Numbered from the stretch's first letter, positions 49,083-57,994 are shown. The stretch is DNA of 64,000 nucleotides from Arthrobacter sp. NEB 688 (GCF_013201035.1 NZ_CP053707.1:2170001-2234000); one strand, 5' to 3'. Program-made: numbers and translations. Notes: generated by a model from the letters alone, not told the origin.

Positions 49083-51056
49083 ATGCCCGGTGAGTCCGTC
49101 TTCCCCGCCCTCGAGCCCCTGCTCGAGCAGGTGAGCAAGCCCATCCAGTACGTCGGGGGCGAGCTGAACTCGACGGTCAAGCCCTGGGAGGTCGCCGGCG
49201 ACGCGACCGTCCGCTGGGCCCTCATGTACCCCGACGCGTACGAGGTCGGGGTGCCGAACCAGGGCGTCATGATCCTCTACGAAGTGCTCAACGAGCGCGA
49301 GGACGCCCTCGCCGAGCGCACCTACGCCGTCTGGCCCGACCTCGAGGCCCTGATGCGCGAGCACGGCGTGCCGCAGTTCACGGTCGACGCCCACCGGCCG
49401 GTCGGCGACTTCGACGTCCTCGGGATGTCGTTCTCGACCGAGCTCGGCTACACGAACATGCTCACCGCGCTCGACCTCGCGGGGATCCCGCTGCACGCTG
49501 CCGACCGCGACGAGACCCACCCGATCGTGCTGGCCGGCGGCCACGCCGCGTTCAACCCCGAGACGGTCGCCGACTTCGTCGACTGCGCCGTCGTCGGCGA
49601 CGGCGAGGAGGCCGTGCTCGCGGTCACCGACATCATCGGCGGCTGGAAGCGCGAGGGCCGCCCGGGCGGCCGCGACGAGCTGCTCATGCGCCTCGCGCGC
49701 ACCGGCGGCGTCTACGTCCCACGCTTCTACGACGTCTCGTACCTGCCCGACGGGCGCATCCAGCGCGTCGCGCCCAACCGGCCGGGCGTGCCGTGGCGCG
49801 TGTCGAAGCACACCGTCATGGACCTCGACGCCTGGCCGTACCCGAAGCAGCCCCTCGTGCCGCTCGCCGAGTCGGTGCACGAGCGGATGTCGGTCGAGAT
49901 CTTCCGCGGGTGCACCCGCGGCTGCCGCTTCTGCCAGGCCGGGATGATCACCCGCCCCGTGCGCGAGCGCTCCATCACCGGCATCGGCGAGATGGTCGAG
50001 CGCGGGCTCGCGGCGACGGGCTTCGAGGAGGTCGGGCTGCTGTCGCTGTCGAGCGCCGACCACTCCGAGATCGCGGAGGTCACCAAGGGCCTCGCCGACC
50101 GCTACGAGGGCACGAACACCGGTCTCTCGCTGCCGTCCACGCGCGTCGACGCGTTCAACATCGACCTCGCGAACGAGCTGACCCGCAACGGTCGCCGCTC
50201 CGGCCTGACCTTCGCCCCCGAGGGCGGCTCCGAGCGCATCCGCAAGGTCATCAACAAGATGGTCAGCGAGGACGACCTCATCAGCACCGTCGCCGCCGCG
50301 TACGGCGCGGGCTGGCGGCAGGTCAAGCTCTACTTCATGTGCGGCCTCCCGACCGAGACCGACGAGGACGTCCTGCAGATCGCCGAGCTCGCCAAGCGGG
50401 TCATCGAGACCGGCCGGCAGGTCAGCGGCCGCCGCGACATCCGCTGCACCGTGTCGATCGGCGGGTTCGTGCCCAAGCCGCACACCCCGTTCCAGTGGGC
50501 CGCCCAGCTCGGCGCCGACGAGACCGACGCGCGCCTGCAGAAGCTGCGCGACGCCATCCGCTCGGACCGCCGCTACGGCAGCTCGATCGGGTTCCGGTAC
50601 CACGACGGCAAGCCCGGCATCGTCGAGGGCCTGCTCTCGCGCGGCGACCGCCGGGTCGGCCGGGTCATCGAGGCCGTGTGGCGCGACGGCGGCCGGTTCG
50701 ACGGCTGGTCGGAGCACTTCTCGTACGAGCGGTGGATGGCCGCCGCCGAGGCCGAGCTGCCCCCGCAGGGCGTCGACCTCGCCTGGTACACGACCCGCGA
50801 GCGCGAGGAGGCCGAGGTCCTGCCGTGGGACCACATCGACTCCGGGCTCGACAAGGAGTGGCTCTGGCAGGACTGGCTCGACGCCGTCGACGAGGTCGAG
50901 GTCGAGGACTGCCGCTGGACGCCGTGCTTCGACTGCGGCGTCTGCCCGCAGATGAACACCGAGATCGAGATCGGCCCGACCGGCAAGACGCTCCTGCCGC
51001 TGACCGTCCTCGGCTCCGGCCGCGAGCGGATGACCGAGGCCGCGCACACCCACTGA
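49083..51056 (+). CDS. B12-binding-type radical SAM protein (TIGR03960 family)
   Basis: The 657-residue protein has an N-terminal cobalamin-binding-like Rossmann region. A radical SAM core follows with the cluster motif CTRGCRFC (Cys277, Cys281 and Cys284), then a conserved C-terminal part ending with the Cys-rich CFDCGVCPQM. Its reaction is not established. Homologues typically sit next to, or are fused with, the TIGR03936/DUF2344 protein and precede rne, rplU, rpmA and obg. Here that partner is 6.9 kb further on. Confidence 0.9.
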   Translation: MPGESVFPALEPLLEQVSKPIQYVGGELNSTVKPWEVAGDATVRWALMYPDAYEVGVPNQGVMILYEVLNEREDALAERTYAVWPDLEALMREHGVPQFTVDAHRPVGDFDVLGMSFSTELGYTNMLTALDLAGIPLHAADRDETHPIVLAGGHAAFNPETVADFVDCAVVGDGEEAVLAVTDIIGGWKREGRPGGRDELLMRLARTGGVYVPRFYDVSYLPDGRIQRVAPNRPGVPWRVSKHTVMDLDAWPYPKQPLVPLAESVHERMSVEIFRGCTRGCRFCQAGMITRPVRERSITGIGEMVERGLAATGFEEVGLLSLSSADHSEIAEVTKGLADRYEGTNTGLSLPSTRVDAFNIDLANELTRNGRRSGLTFAPEGGSERIRKVINKMVSEDDLISTVAAAYGAGWRQVKLYFMCGLPTETDEDVLQIAELAKRVIETGRQVSGRRDIRCTVSIGGFVPKPHTPFQWAAQLGADETDARLQKLRDAIRSDRRYGSSIGFRYHDGKPGIVEGLLSRGDRRVGRVIEAVWRDGGRFDGWSEHFSYERWMAAAEAELPPQGVDLAWYTTREREEAEVLPWDHIDSGLDKEWLWQDWLDAVDEVEVEDCRWTPCFDCGVCPQMNTEIEIGPTGKTLLPLTVLGSGRERMTEAAHTH

Positions 51057-51063
51057 CCGGGAG

Positions 51064-51094
51064 GATCCGCGTCGTCACGGTGACGGCGCGGATC
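51064..51094 (+). terminator. Hairpin after the radical SAM gene
   Basis: An 8-bp stem GATCCGCG/CGCGGATC continues through one T-G wobble into a CGTCA/TGACG stem with loop CGG. It starts seven bases after the stop codon and has no T-run. Confidence 0.6.
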
Positions 51095-51191
51095 GTCCGT
51101 CAGGGCGTGGATGCATCCGCGACACGCGTGAGGTTCCGAGTCACCACGGTGACGACGCGGAAAGTCCGGGCTAGCTGGGAGCAAACCAGGG

Positions 51192-51357
51192 ACCCCGCAC
51201 GTGCGGGCTTGTCGAGGCCTGGTGCCGGATCGGACAGCGATAACCCCGCACGTGCGGGCTTGTCGAGGCCTGGCGCCGGATCGGACAGCGATAACCCCGC
51301 ACGTGCGGGCTTGTCGAGGCCTGGTGCCGGATCGGACAGCGATAACCCCGCACGTGC
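51192..51357. repeat. 51-bp tandem repeat, about 3.25 copies
   Basis: Three full copies start at 51192, 51243 and 51294, and a 13-base partial copy starts at 51345. The copies are identical except for one T/C change in copy 2 (CTGGTGCC versus CTGGCGCC). Each copy opens with the perfect palindrome CCCGCACGTGCGGG. The period is a multiple of three, which is why several frames stay open. This is a minisatellite, not a CRISPR array, because the part between palindromes does not vary. Confidence 0.9.
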
Positions 51358-51374
51358 CGAGGGGGCGCGGTCGG

Positions 51375-51812
51375 TCAGGGGTGCAGGCTGGCCACGACCG
51401 ACTCGACGCGCCGGGCGCGGGTCTCGGGCTTCTTCGCCGCGAGGACGGCCTCGGCGTGCCGGCGCTGGGCGCTGTACGTCAGCGCCTCCCAGGCGCGCGC
51501 CGCGTCGGCGTCGGCGGCCAGCGCGGCGGCCAGGTCCTCGGGCACCTCGACCGTGCGCGGCGCGTCGTCGAGGACGACCGTGACCGTGTGGGTCTCACCG
51601 GCCGCGATGCCCGCCGCCTCCCGCACCGCGGCGCTCGCGCCGAGGAGGAAGCGCCCACCCATCGCGGCGATGCTCGTGCGCCAGGTGTGGCCCGCGACGC
51701 TCGCCGCGACCTTGGGCCGGCGGCCGCCGCCGAGCGCCTCGACGACCTCGTCGGGGACGACGAACCCGGTCGTCGTCCCGCCGGTGGCCTCCAGCTCCGT
51801 CGTGAACTCCAT
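51375..51812 (-). CDS. DUF1905 / YdeI-OmpD-associated family protein
   Basis: The 145-residue protein has the DUF1905 pattern (FVVPDEVVEALGGGRRPKVAASVAGHTWRTSIAAMGGRFLLG) and a C-terminal YdeI-type helix with LTYSAQRRHAEAVLAAKKPETRARRV. The biochemical role is unknown. The ATG is seven bases after a CAGACT that may be a -10 element. It ends 17 bp from the tandem repeat. Confidence 0.8.
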   Translation of the reverse strand: MEFTTELEATGGTTTGFVVPDEVVEALGGGRRPKVAASVAGHTWRTSIAAMGGRFLLGASAAVREAAGIAAGETHTVTVVLDDAPRTVEVPEDLAAALAADADAARAWEALTYSAQRRHAEAVLAAKKPETRARRVESVVASLHP

Positions 51813-51878
51813 GGGCGGCAGTCTGCCGTCCGTGGTCGCCGGCTGACGCGCGCCGCGCCCGGCTGTCAGGATGACGCC

Positions 51879-52829
51879 GTGGACGACCGACCCAGCCCGC
51901 CCGCCGAGATCACCCTGCGCTTCCTCGCGGCGCCGACGGACGCCGGGCACTCGGGGTCGGTGAGCGCCGGCCGGGTGCTCGAGTGGATCGACAAGGCGGG
52001 ATACGCCGCGGCCGCCGGCTGGAGCGGCACCTACTGCGTCACCGCGTACGTCGGCAACGTCCGCTTCACGCGCCCGGTCGAGGTCGGGGACCTCGTCGAG
52101 GTGACGGCCCGCGTCGTGCACACCGGGCGCAGCTCGATGCACATCAGCGTCGACGTCGCCTCGGGCGGACCCCGCACCCGCAGCCTCGAGCCGGCCACGC
52201 GCTGCCTCATCGTCTTCGTGGCGGTCGACGGCGAGGGCCGCTCGACGCCGGTGCCCGAGCTCGTGCCGCGCACGACGGCCGACGACCTCGCGCGCGCGTG
52301 GGCGCTGCGGCGCGCCGACGTGCGCGCCGAGGTGGAGGCGGCGATGGCCGGCCAGGTGTACTCCGACGCCGGCACGGCGCCCCGGGTCACGCTGCGCTTC
52401 CTCGCCGCGCCCACGGACGTCAACTGGGGCGGCAAGGTGCACGGCGGCATCGTCATGCGCTGGATCGACGAGGCGGCCCACGTCCTCGCGACGCAGTGGA
52501 CGGGCAGCGCGGGCAACGTCGCGATCTTCACCGGGGGAGTGCGGTTCTACCGGCCCCTGCGGATCGGCCACCTCGTCGAGGTCGAGGCCCGGCTGCTCCA
52601 CACCGGCCGCACCTCGATGCACGTCGGCGTCCACGTGCGCTCCGGCGACCCCGCCGAGGGTGCCGGCGCCCTGGAGCTCACGACGTACTGCCGGACCATC
52701 CTCGTCGGGCTCGATGCCGACCGTCACGCGGTGCCGACCCCCACGTGGGAGCCGGTGTCCGCCGAGGACCGCGCCCTCGACGCGCACGCCGTCGAGCTCG
52801 TCGCCATCCGCGCGCGCCACGGCGACTGA
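51879..52829 (+). CDS. Acyl-CoA thioesterase with two hot-dog domains
   Basis: The 316-residue protein contains two repeated hot-dog domains. Each has TLRFLAAPTD, a WID segment and VEVxARxxHTGRxSMH, at roughly residues 10-120 and 165-275. This YciA/ACOT7-like layout hydrolyses acyl-CoA thioesters. The conserved Gly-rich VHGGIVMRWIDEAA is intact only in the second domain; the first reads VSAGRVLEWIDKAG, so the halves may differ in activity. The GTG start lies six bases after a CAGGAT element. Confidence 0.85.
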   Translation: MDDRPSPPAEITLRFLAAPTDAGHSGSVSAGRVLEWIDKAGYAAAAGWSGTYCVTAYVGNVRFTRPVEVGDLVEVTARVVHTGRSSMHISVDVASGGPRTRSLEPATRCLIVFVAVDGEGRSTPVPELVPRTTADDLARAWALRRADVRAEVEAAMAGQVYSDAGTAPRVTLRFLAAPTDVNWGGKVHGGIVMRWIDEAAHVLATQWTGSAGNVAIFTGGVRFYRPLRIGHLVEVEARLLHTGRTSMHVGVHVRSGDPAEGAGALELTTYCRTILVGLDADRHAVPTPTWEPVSAEDRALDAHAVELVAIRARHGD

Positions 52830-52873
52830 CCTCCGCGCGACCGACCGGGTGGGCGCCCGGGAAACCTGTGTCG

Positions 52874-52903
52874 TTGACGATGATGTGTGACGCACACTAT
52901 CGT
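52874..52903 (+). promoter_or_regulatory. Promoter of the PadR-HAAS pair with internal palindrome
   Basis: A -35 TTGACG (52874-52879) and -10 TATCGT (52898-52903) are separated by 18 bp. The spacer contains the inverted repeat GTGTG-ACG-CACAC (52885-52897), a likely binding site for the PadR protein encoded next. Confidence 0.6.
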
Positions 52904-52910
52904 GTTGGGC

Positions 52911-53243
52911 ATGACCTCGATCGACGACCCGGCGCTCGCCGGGCACCTCCAGGAGCTGCGGCGGGGGACCGTCGTCGTCGCGGCCCTGGCCAGCCTGCGC
53001 ACGGCGGGCTACGGCTACGCGCTCCTGGAGACCCTGGGGCGCTCGGGCTTCGAGGTCGACGCCAACACCCTCTACCCGCTGCTGCGCCGGCTCGAGAAGC
53101 AGGGCCTGCTCACGGCGGAGTGGAACACGCAGGAGTCCCGGCCGCGGAAGTTCTACCGCACGAGCCCCGCCGGCGAGGACGTCCTCACCGCCCTGCGCGC
53201 CGACTGGCGCGCGCTCGACGCCGCCATCTCCGACCTCGCCTGA
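52911..53243 (+). CDS. PadR family transcriptional regulator
   Basis: The 110-residue winged-helix protein has the PadR core (GYGYALLETL, ANTLYPLLRRLEKQGLLTAEW, RKFYRTSPAGEDVL). ATG 52911 lies seven bases after the -10 and is preferred over the in-frame GTG at 52887. It probably represses its own operon through the palindrome in the promoter. The next gene encodes a HAAS-domain membrane protein, a common pairing in which the membrane protein is the regulated or signalling partner. Confidence 0.9.
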   Translation: MTSIDDPALAGHLQELRRGTVVVAALASLRTAGYGYALLETLGRSGFEVDANTLYPLLRRLEKQGLLTAEWNTQESRPRKFYRTSPAGEDVLTALRADWRALDAAISDLA

Positions 53244-53267
53244 CCCGTCCGACCGGAGGAGCCCCCG

Positions 53268-54230
53268 ATGGGAACCCTGACCGACCGCTACGTCACCGCC
53301 ACCGTCCGCGAGCTCGCCCCGGACCAGCGCGACGACGTCGACCGCGAGCTGCGCGGCACGATCGAGGACATGGTCGAGGCCCGCCTGGACGCCGGCCCCA
53401 CCGCCGACCGCGACGAGGTCGAGCGCGCCGTCCTCGTCGAGCTCGGCGACCCGATGCGCCTCGCCGCCGGCTACTCCGGCCGGCCGCTGCACCTCATCGG
53501 ACCGACCGTCTACCCCGAGTGGCGCCGGCTCGTGGTCCTGCTCGTGTCCGTCGTCGTGCCGCTCGCGGCCGTGGGCACCCTCGTCGTGCGGCTGTTCACC
53601 GACGACGTCGCGGCGGACGGGGTGGGCCCGGCCTTCGGCGGCGCCGCCCTCGCCGGGCTGACCACGGCGTTCCACGTCGTGTTCTGGACCACGCTCGTGT
53701 TCGCGATCCTGGAGCGCACGCAGCCCGACACAGGAGTCATGGGCTGGACGCCCGACCAGCTGCCCGAGGCCCCGGTCTCGCGGCGCTCGGTGGGCCGGTC
53801 GGAGACGGTGCTCTCGGTCGTCGCCCTCGTCGTCATGGCTCTCGCGCTCGTCTGGCAGCGGACGAGCTCGCCGGTGCGCGTGCGCGGCGAGGCCGTGCCG
53901 GTGCTCGACCCGGCCCTCTGGTCGGGATGGCTCCCGCTGCTCCTCGGGCTGCTGGCCGCCCACGCCGCGCTCGCGCTCGTCGCCTTCCGGGCCCGGCGGT
54001 GGACGTGGCCGACGGTGGCCGTCGGTGTCGCCCTCGACGTCGCCGTGGCCGCGCTCCTCGTCGGGCTGGCGCAGACGGACCGCCTCTTCGCCCCGGGCTT
54101 CGTCGAGGCGCTCGTCGACGGCGGGTGGGCCACCGCCGGCCGCGACCTGCGGGTCGCGACGGTGCTCGGCGTCCTCGTCGTCACCCTCTGGGACCAGGTC
54201 GAGACCGGCCGGCGGATGCTCAGCCGCTGA
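53268..54230 (+). CDS. HAAS-domain (permease prefix) membrane protein
   Basis: The 320-residue protein begins with a HAAS-type helical domain of about 70 residues (LTDRYVTATVRELAPDQRDDVDRELRGTIEDM and AVLVELGDPMRLAAGY). Six to eight membrane segments follow. It has a GGAGGAG ribosome-binding site and lies 24 bp after padR. Its molecular function is not known. Confidence 0.82.
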   Translation: MGTLTDRYVTATVRELAPDQRDDVDRELRGTIEDMVEARLDAGPTADRDEVERAVLVELGDPMRLAAGYSGRPLHLIGPTVYPEWRRLVVLLVSVVVPLAAVGTLVVRLFTDDVAADGVGPAFGGAALAGLTTAFHVVFWTTLVFAILERTQPDTGVMGWTPDQLPEAPVSRRSVGRSETVLSVVALVVMALALVWQRTSSPVRVRGEAVPVLDPALWSGWLPLLLGLLAAHAALALVAFRARRWTWPTVAVGVALDVAVAALLVGLAQTDRLFAPGFVEALVDGGWATAGRDLRVATVLGVLVVTLWDQVETGRRMLSR

Positions 54231-54262
54231 CGTCCGGCTGAGGGCCTGCTGAGGACGGGACG

Positions 54263-54293
54263 ACGGGTCGCCCTGCGGCGGAGGGCGACCCGT
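54263..54293 (+). terminator. Hairpin terminator of the padR operon
   Basis: A perfect 12-bp stem (ACGGGTCGCCCT and its complement) with a 7-nt loop lies 32 bp after the HAAS gene's stop. Confidence 0.75.
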
Positions 54294-54383
54294 GACATCC
54301 GTCAGGGTGCGAATCCGGCTCGCGGGGTGAGGCTGCCCGAGCGGAGCCACCGCTCCGCGACAGGTCTCCCCAGGAGGTACCCC

Positions 54384-56381
54384 GTGACAGGAACCACTCG
54401 TGGGACGGTGGCGCTCATCGGCGCCGCCGTCCTCGCCGCGACCGGAGCCGGAGCCGTCGGCGCCGGTGCGGCCGCCGCAGCCCCCCACGGCACCGGCCGG
54501 CACGCGGTGAGCCCGGCCCCGGCGTGGACCGCTCGGGCGCAGGCGCAGCGGTCCGCCGCGGCGACGGCCGGCCCGACGACCCGCGTCAAGGTGTGGCTCG
54601 CCCCGCGCGACCGAGCGGCGCTGGAGCGGCTCGCGGCGACGGTGTCCGACCCGACGTCGGCGCAGTACGGGCACTACCTCGGCACGGCGCAGTACGCCGC
54701 CCGCTTCGCGCCCACCTCGGCGACGGTCTCGGCGGTCGGCGGCTGGGCCCGCGGCGCCGGCCTGCACGTCGACGCCGTCGGCACCGACAACCACTTCGTC
54801 CAGCTGTCCGGCAGCCGCGAGGCGGTCTCGTCGGCGTTCACCGCGAACCTGCGGACCTTCACCCTCGACGGGGCCACCGGCACCGCGCCGACGAGCACGG
54901 TGACCGTGCCCGACGCCCTCGGCGGGCAGGTCCTCGCCGTCACCGGCCTCGACACGGTCACGCACCGGACCCGGCCCGCGCAGGAGGGCGGTCGGGGCAC
55001 CACGTCCACCTCGACGGCCTCGCCGAGCGACCTCGGACCGCCGGCCGGCTTCGTCAACTCGACGACGTGCGGCGCGTACTACGGCCAGAAGGTCGACCGC
55101 GCGGACCCGGCGTTCGAGGGCAAGCACCTGCCCTACTCGGTCTGCGGGTACACCCCCAAGCAGCTCCGCTCCGCGTACGGCGTCACCGCGACCCACCGCA
55201 CCGGCAAGGGCGAGACGGTCGCCATCACCGACGCCTTCGCCGCCCCCACCATCGAGGAGGACGCGAACACCTACGCGACGCGCCACGGGGACAAGGCCTT
55301 CCGGCGCGGCCAGTTCACCCAGGCCAACGACACGACCTACGACCCCACGAAGGTCGAGGAGTGCGGCGGCAACGGCTGGTTCGGTGAGGAGACGCTCGAC
55401 GTCGAGGCCGTCCACGGGATGGCCCCCGACGCGAAGGTCGCCTACTACGGCGCGGCCAGCTGCTACGACGACGACCTGCTGAACTCGATCGCCCGCGTGG
55501 TGCACGACAACAAGGCCTCGGTCATCTCCAACTCGTGGGGCGAGCCGACGTACGTCGTCGTCGACGGCGTCAAGACGCCGACCATCGACGACGCGCTCGT
55601 CCAGGCCTACGAGTCGGTGATCCTCCAGGGCGCCGTCCAGGGCATCGGCACCTACTTCTCCTCCGGTGACGACGGCGACGAGGGCGCGAACACCGGTGTC
55701 GTGTCGCCCGACTGGCCCGCAGCCGACCCGTACGTCACCGCCGTCGGCGGCACCGCGCTCGCCATCGGTAAGGACGGTCGCCGTCAGTTCGAGACCGGCT
55801 GGGGCACCGACAAGTACACGCTCGACCAGGGTGCGTGGGGGCCGGTCGGCTACCTCTACGGAGCCGGCGGCGGGTGCAGCGACCGCTTCACCAAGCCCTT
55901 CTACCAGCAGCACACGAGCACCGGGTGCGCGATGCGCGGGGTCCCCGACGTCGCGATGGACGCCGACCCGACGACGGGCATGCTCGTCGGCGAGACCCAG
56001 GTCTTCGACGGCCCGACTCGCTTCGGTCAGGGAGTCCGCTACGGCGAGTACCGGATCGGCGGCACCAGCCTCGCGTCGCCGCTCATGGCCGGCCTCCAGG
56101 CCGACGTGCAGCAGACCCGTGGGCGCATCGGCTTCGCCAACCCGTCGCTCTACCGCCTCGCCCGCACGGCCGGCGTCTTCCACGACGTGCGCCCCGAGGG
56201 TGACCGCGGCAACGTCCGCGTCGACTACGTCAACGGCCTCAACGCCGACGACGGGCTCGTCTCCAGCGTGCGCACCTTCGACGACGACTCCAGCCTGACC
56301 ACCGGTCGCGGCTGGGACGACGTCACCGGGGTCGGCACGCCGACGGCGCGCTACCTCACCACCGCCTCGCGGCGGCACTGA
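54384..56381 (+). CDS. Secreted S53 family serine-carboxyl peptidase (sedolisin/kumamolisin type)
   Basis: The 665-residue precursor has a signal peptide (TVALIGAAVLAATGAGAVGAG) and a propeptide domain (about residues 60-210, including APRDRAALERLAATVSDPTSAQYGHYL). The catalytic domain has Glu335 and Asp339 (GEETLDVEAVHGM), oxyanion-hole Asp429 (SSGDDGD) and nucleophile Ser562 (GGTSLASP). A calcium-binding tail follows. S53 enzymes are usually acid-active. GTG 54384 follows an AGGAGG site, favouring it over an upstream in-frame ATG at 54327. Confidence 0.9.
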   Translation: MTGTTRGTVALIGAAVLAATGAGAVGAGAAAAAPHGTGRHAVSPAPAWTARAQAQRSAAATAGPTTRVKVWLAPRDRAALERLAATVSDPTSAQYGHYLGTAQYAARFAPTSATVSAVGGWARGAGLHVDAVGTDNHFVQLSGSREAVSSAFTANLRTFTLDGATGTAPTSTVTVPDALGGQVLAVTGLDTVTHRTRPAQEGGRGTTSTSTASPSDLGPPAGFVNSTTCGAYYGQKVDRADPAFEGKHLPYSVCGYTPKQLRSAYGVTATHRTGKGETVAITDAFAAPTIEEDANTYATRHGDKAFRRGQFTQANDTTYDPTKVEECGGNGWFGEETLDVEAVHGMAPDAKVAYYGAASCYDDDLLNSIARVVHDNKASVISNSWGEPTYVVVDGVKTPTIDDALVQAYESVILQGAVQGIGTYFSSGDDGDEGANTGVVSPDWPAADPYVTAVGGTALAIGKDGRRQFETGWGTDKYTLDQGAWGPVGYLYGAGGGCSDRFTKPFYQQHTSTGCAMRGVPDVAMDADPTTGMLVGETQVFDGPTRFGQGVRYGEYRIGGTSLASPLMAGLQADVQQTRGRIGFANPSLYRLARTAGVFHDVRPEGDRGNVRVDYVNGLNADDGLVSSVRTFDDDSSLTTGRGWDDVTGVGTPTARYLTTASRRH

Positions 56382-56410
56382 AACCCCCGGCCTGTCCCCG
56401 GGAGCACAGC

Positions 56411-56442
56411 AGGGCCCGGCCACCGGACGGTGGCCGGGCCCT
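56411..56442. terminator. Bidirectional hairpin terminator
   Basis: A perfect 14-bp stem (AGGGCCCGGCCACC and its complement) with loop GGAC lies between the converging S53 peptidase and aminotransferase genes. Confidence 0.8.
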
Positions 56443-56459
56443 CGCCCGTGCGCGGCCGC

Positions 56460-57827
56460 TCAGCCGTAGAGCGCGCCGACGACCTCGCGGAAGGTCCGGG
56501 TGTGCAGGTCGACGTCCTCGCGGGTCGTGTCCGGGCACATGAGGGCCATGTTGTGGAACGGCGTCATGAGGATGCCCCGGTTGACCATCGCCAGGTGCAT
56601 GTACGCGTCGATGTCGTCGTCGTGCGCGGCGGCGGCCTCCTCTCCGGACCGCGGTGCGGGACGGGCGAACCGGTACTCGGAGCGCGCGCCCAGCCGGCTG
56701 ACCGACCACGGCACGTCGTACTCGTCGAGCGTCGACTGCACGCCCTCGGTGAAGGCCGTCGCGAGCCCGGTCATGTGCGCGAACGCGTCCTCGGTGAGGA
56801 CCTCGGCGAGCGTCGCGCGCATCGCCGCGGTCGAGAGCGCGTTGCCGGCCAGCGTGCCGCCGACCCCGCCCACGTCGATGATGTCGGCCTCGCCCGCGTC
56901 GGTGTGGCGGGTCACGGCGCGCGCGACCTCCTCGGTGATGCCGTAGGCGCCGCAGGGGATGCCGCCGCCGATCGACTTGCCGATGACGAAGATGTCGGGC
57001 TGCAGGTCCCAGGCGCGGGTGGCGCCGCCCCAGCCGGCCGAGAACGTGTGCGTCTCGTCGATCATCAGCAGGGCGCCGTACCGGGTGGCCAGCTCGCGCA
57101 GGCCCTCGAGGAAGCCCGGCTCGGGCAGGACGATGCCGATGTTGGTCAGCGCCGGCTCGGTGAGGATCGCCGCGACGTCGCCGTGGGCCAGCTCGCGCTC
57201 GACGGAGGCGAGGTCGTTCCACGTCGCGGCCCGGGTCGTGAGGTCGAGCGGCACGGGGGGAGCGACGTTGCCGGGCCGCGAGACGGTGCTGCCGTCGGGA
57301 CCGGGGATCGCGAAGGTCTCGTCGACCGAGCCGTGGTAGCAGTAGCCGAAGACGAGGATCTTGGAGCGGCCGGTCGCGAGGCGGGCCAGGCGCACGGCCC
57401 AGCGGTTGGCGTCGGTCGCCGAGAGCGTGAAGCTCCACAGCGGCATCGTGAACCGGCGGGTCAGCTCCTCGCCGACCCATTGGGCGTCCTCGCTCGGGAG
57501 CATCGTCGTGATGCCGCCGAGCTCGCCCATCCGGCGGGCGACGGCCGCGGCGGTCGGGGCGGGGGAGTGGCCGGCCATCGCCCCGGTGTCGCCGAGGGCG
57601 AAGTCGACGTACGTGTGGTCGTCGACGTCGGTGATGCGGTTGCCCCGGGCGTGGTCGAGGTAGAGCGGGAAGCCGCCGCTCCACTTGTTCATCCACGTCA
57701 TGGGCACCCGGCCGAAGAGGTTGCCCCCGGCCTCGAACAGCGCGCGGCTGCGCGGGTGGTCGGCGGTGTACTGCTCCTGCTCGGCGGCGAGGAGCTGGGC
57801 CAGTCGGGCGCGGTCGGTGCTCGGCAT
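56460..57827 (-). CDS. Class III PLP-dependent aminotransferase (glutamate-1-semialdehyde mutase-like)
   Basis: The 455-residue enzyme has the class III fold, with ATDANRW and YHGS in the cofactor site. ALLMIDETHTFSAGWGG contains the PLP-binding Asp, and the Schiff-base Lys284 lies in VIGKSIGGGIPCGAYG. Similarity to HemL is partial, and it is not in a heme gene cluster, so it is more likely a transaminase of unknown substrate. The ATG lies six bases after a TACGCT -10 element. It diverges from the DUF2344 gene. Confidence 0.85.
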   Translation of the reverse strand: MPSTDRARLAQLLAAEQEQYTADHPRSRALFEAGGNLFGRVPMTWMNKWSGGFPLYLDHARGNRITDVDDHTYVDFALGDTGAMAGHSPAPTAAAVARRMGELGGITTMLPSEDAQWVGEELTRRFTMPLWSFTLSATDANRWAVRLARLATGRSKILVFGYCYHGSVDETFAIPGPDGSTVSRPGNVAPPVPLDLTTRAATWNDLASVERELAHGDVAAILTEPALTNIGIVLPEPGFLEGLRELATRYGALLMIDETHTFSAGWGGATRAWDLQPDIFVIGKSIGGGIPCGAYGITEEVARAVTRHTDAGEADIIDVGGVGGTLAGNALSTAAMRATLAEVLTEDAFAHMTGLATAFTEGVQSTLDEYDVPWSVSRLGARSEYRFARPAPRSGEEAAAAHDDDIDAYMHLAMVNRGILMTPFHNMALMCPDTTREDVDLHTRTFREVVGALYG

Positions 57828-57833
57828 GCAGGC

Positions 57834-57839
57834 AGCGTA
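57834..57839 (-). promoter_or_regulatory. -10 element of the aminotransferase gene (leaderless)
   Basis: On the minus strand TACGCT matches TANNNT and ends six bases before the ATG at 57827. Confidence 0.5.
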
Positions 57840-57980
57840 GTGCTGCGGATGGCGCGGCGAGAAGGCCCGTTCACCGCTCGATCCGTGATGTGGAACCCGC
57901 CGAGCCTCCTCGATCCACGGCCTCGTCGGGCCGAGCGGGTCGCCGCCCGGGGTCGGTGCGGTGGGACGGGCCGGTCCTCC

Positions 57981-57986
57981 TACGCT
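57981..57986 (+). promoter_or_regulatory. -10 element of the DUF2344 gene
   Basis: TACGCT matches TANNNT and ends eight bases before the ATG at 57995. This gives the DUF2344-rne region its own promoter, now that it is separated from the radical SAM gene. Confidence 0.45.
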
Positions 57987-57994
57987 GGTGCACC

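Larger units (their letters stand above)
51057..51374. other. 318-bp intergenic stretch with hairpin and tandem repeat
   Basis: The stretch holds a hairpin just after the radical SAM stop, a further GTCACC-AC-GGTGAC dyad around 51142-51155, and the 51-bp tandem repeat described separately. I see no gene in it, although the repeat is open in several frames. Confidence 0.7.

Noticed and set aside
51192-51357. CRISPR-like array with palindromic repeats (CCCGCACGTGCGGG)
   Set aside because: The sequence between palindromes is the same in every copy, so there are no spacers, and no cas genes are in the window. It is a 51-bp tandem repeat.
51201-51878. Frame through the tandem repeat joined to the thioesterase gene
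   Set aside because: The 51-bp period keeps the frame open by chance. The thioesterase has its own GTG and promoter element at 51879, and the upstream part is repeat translation only.
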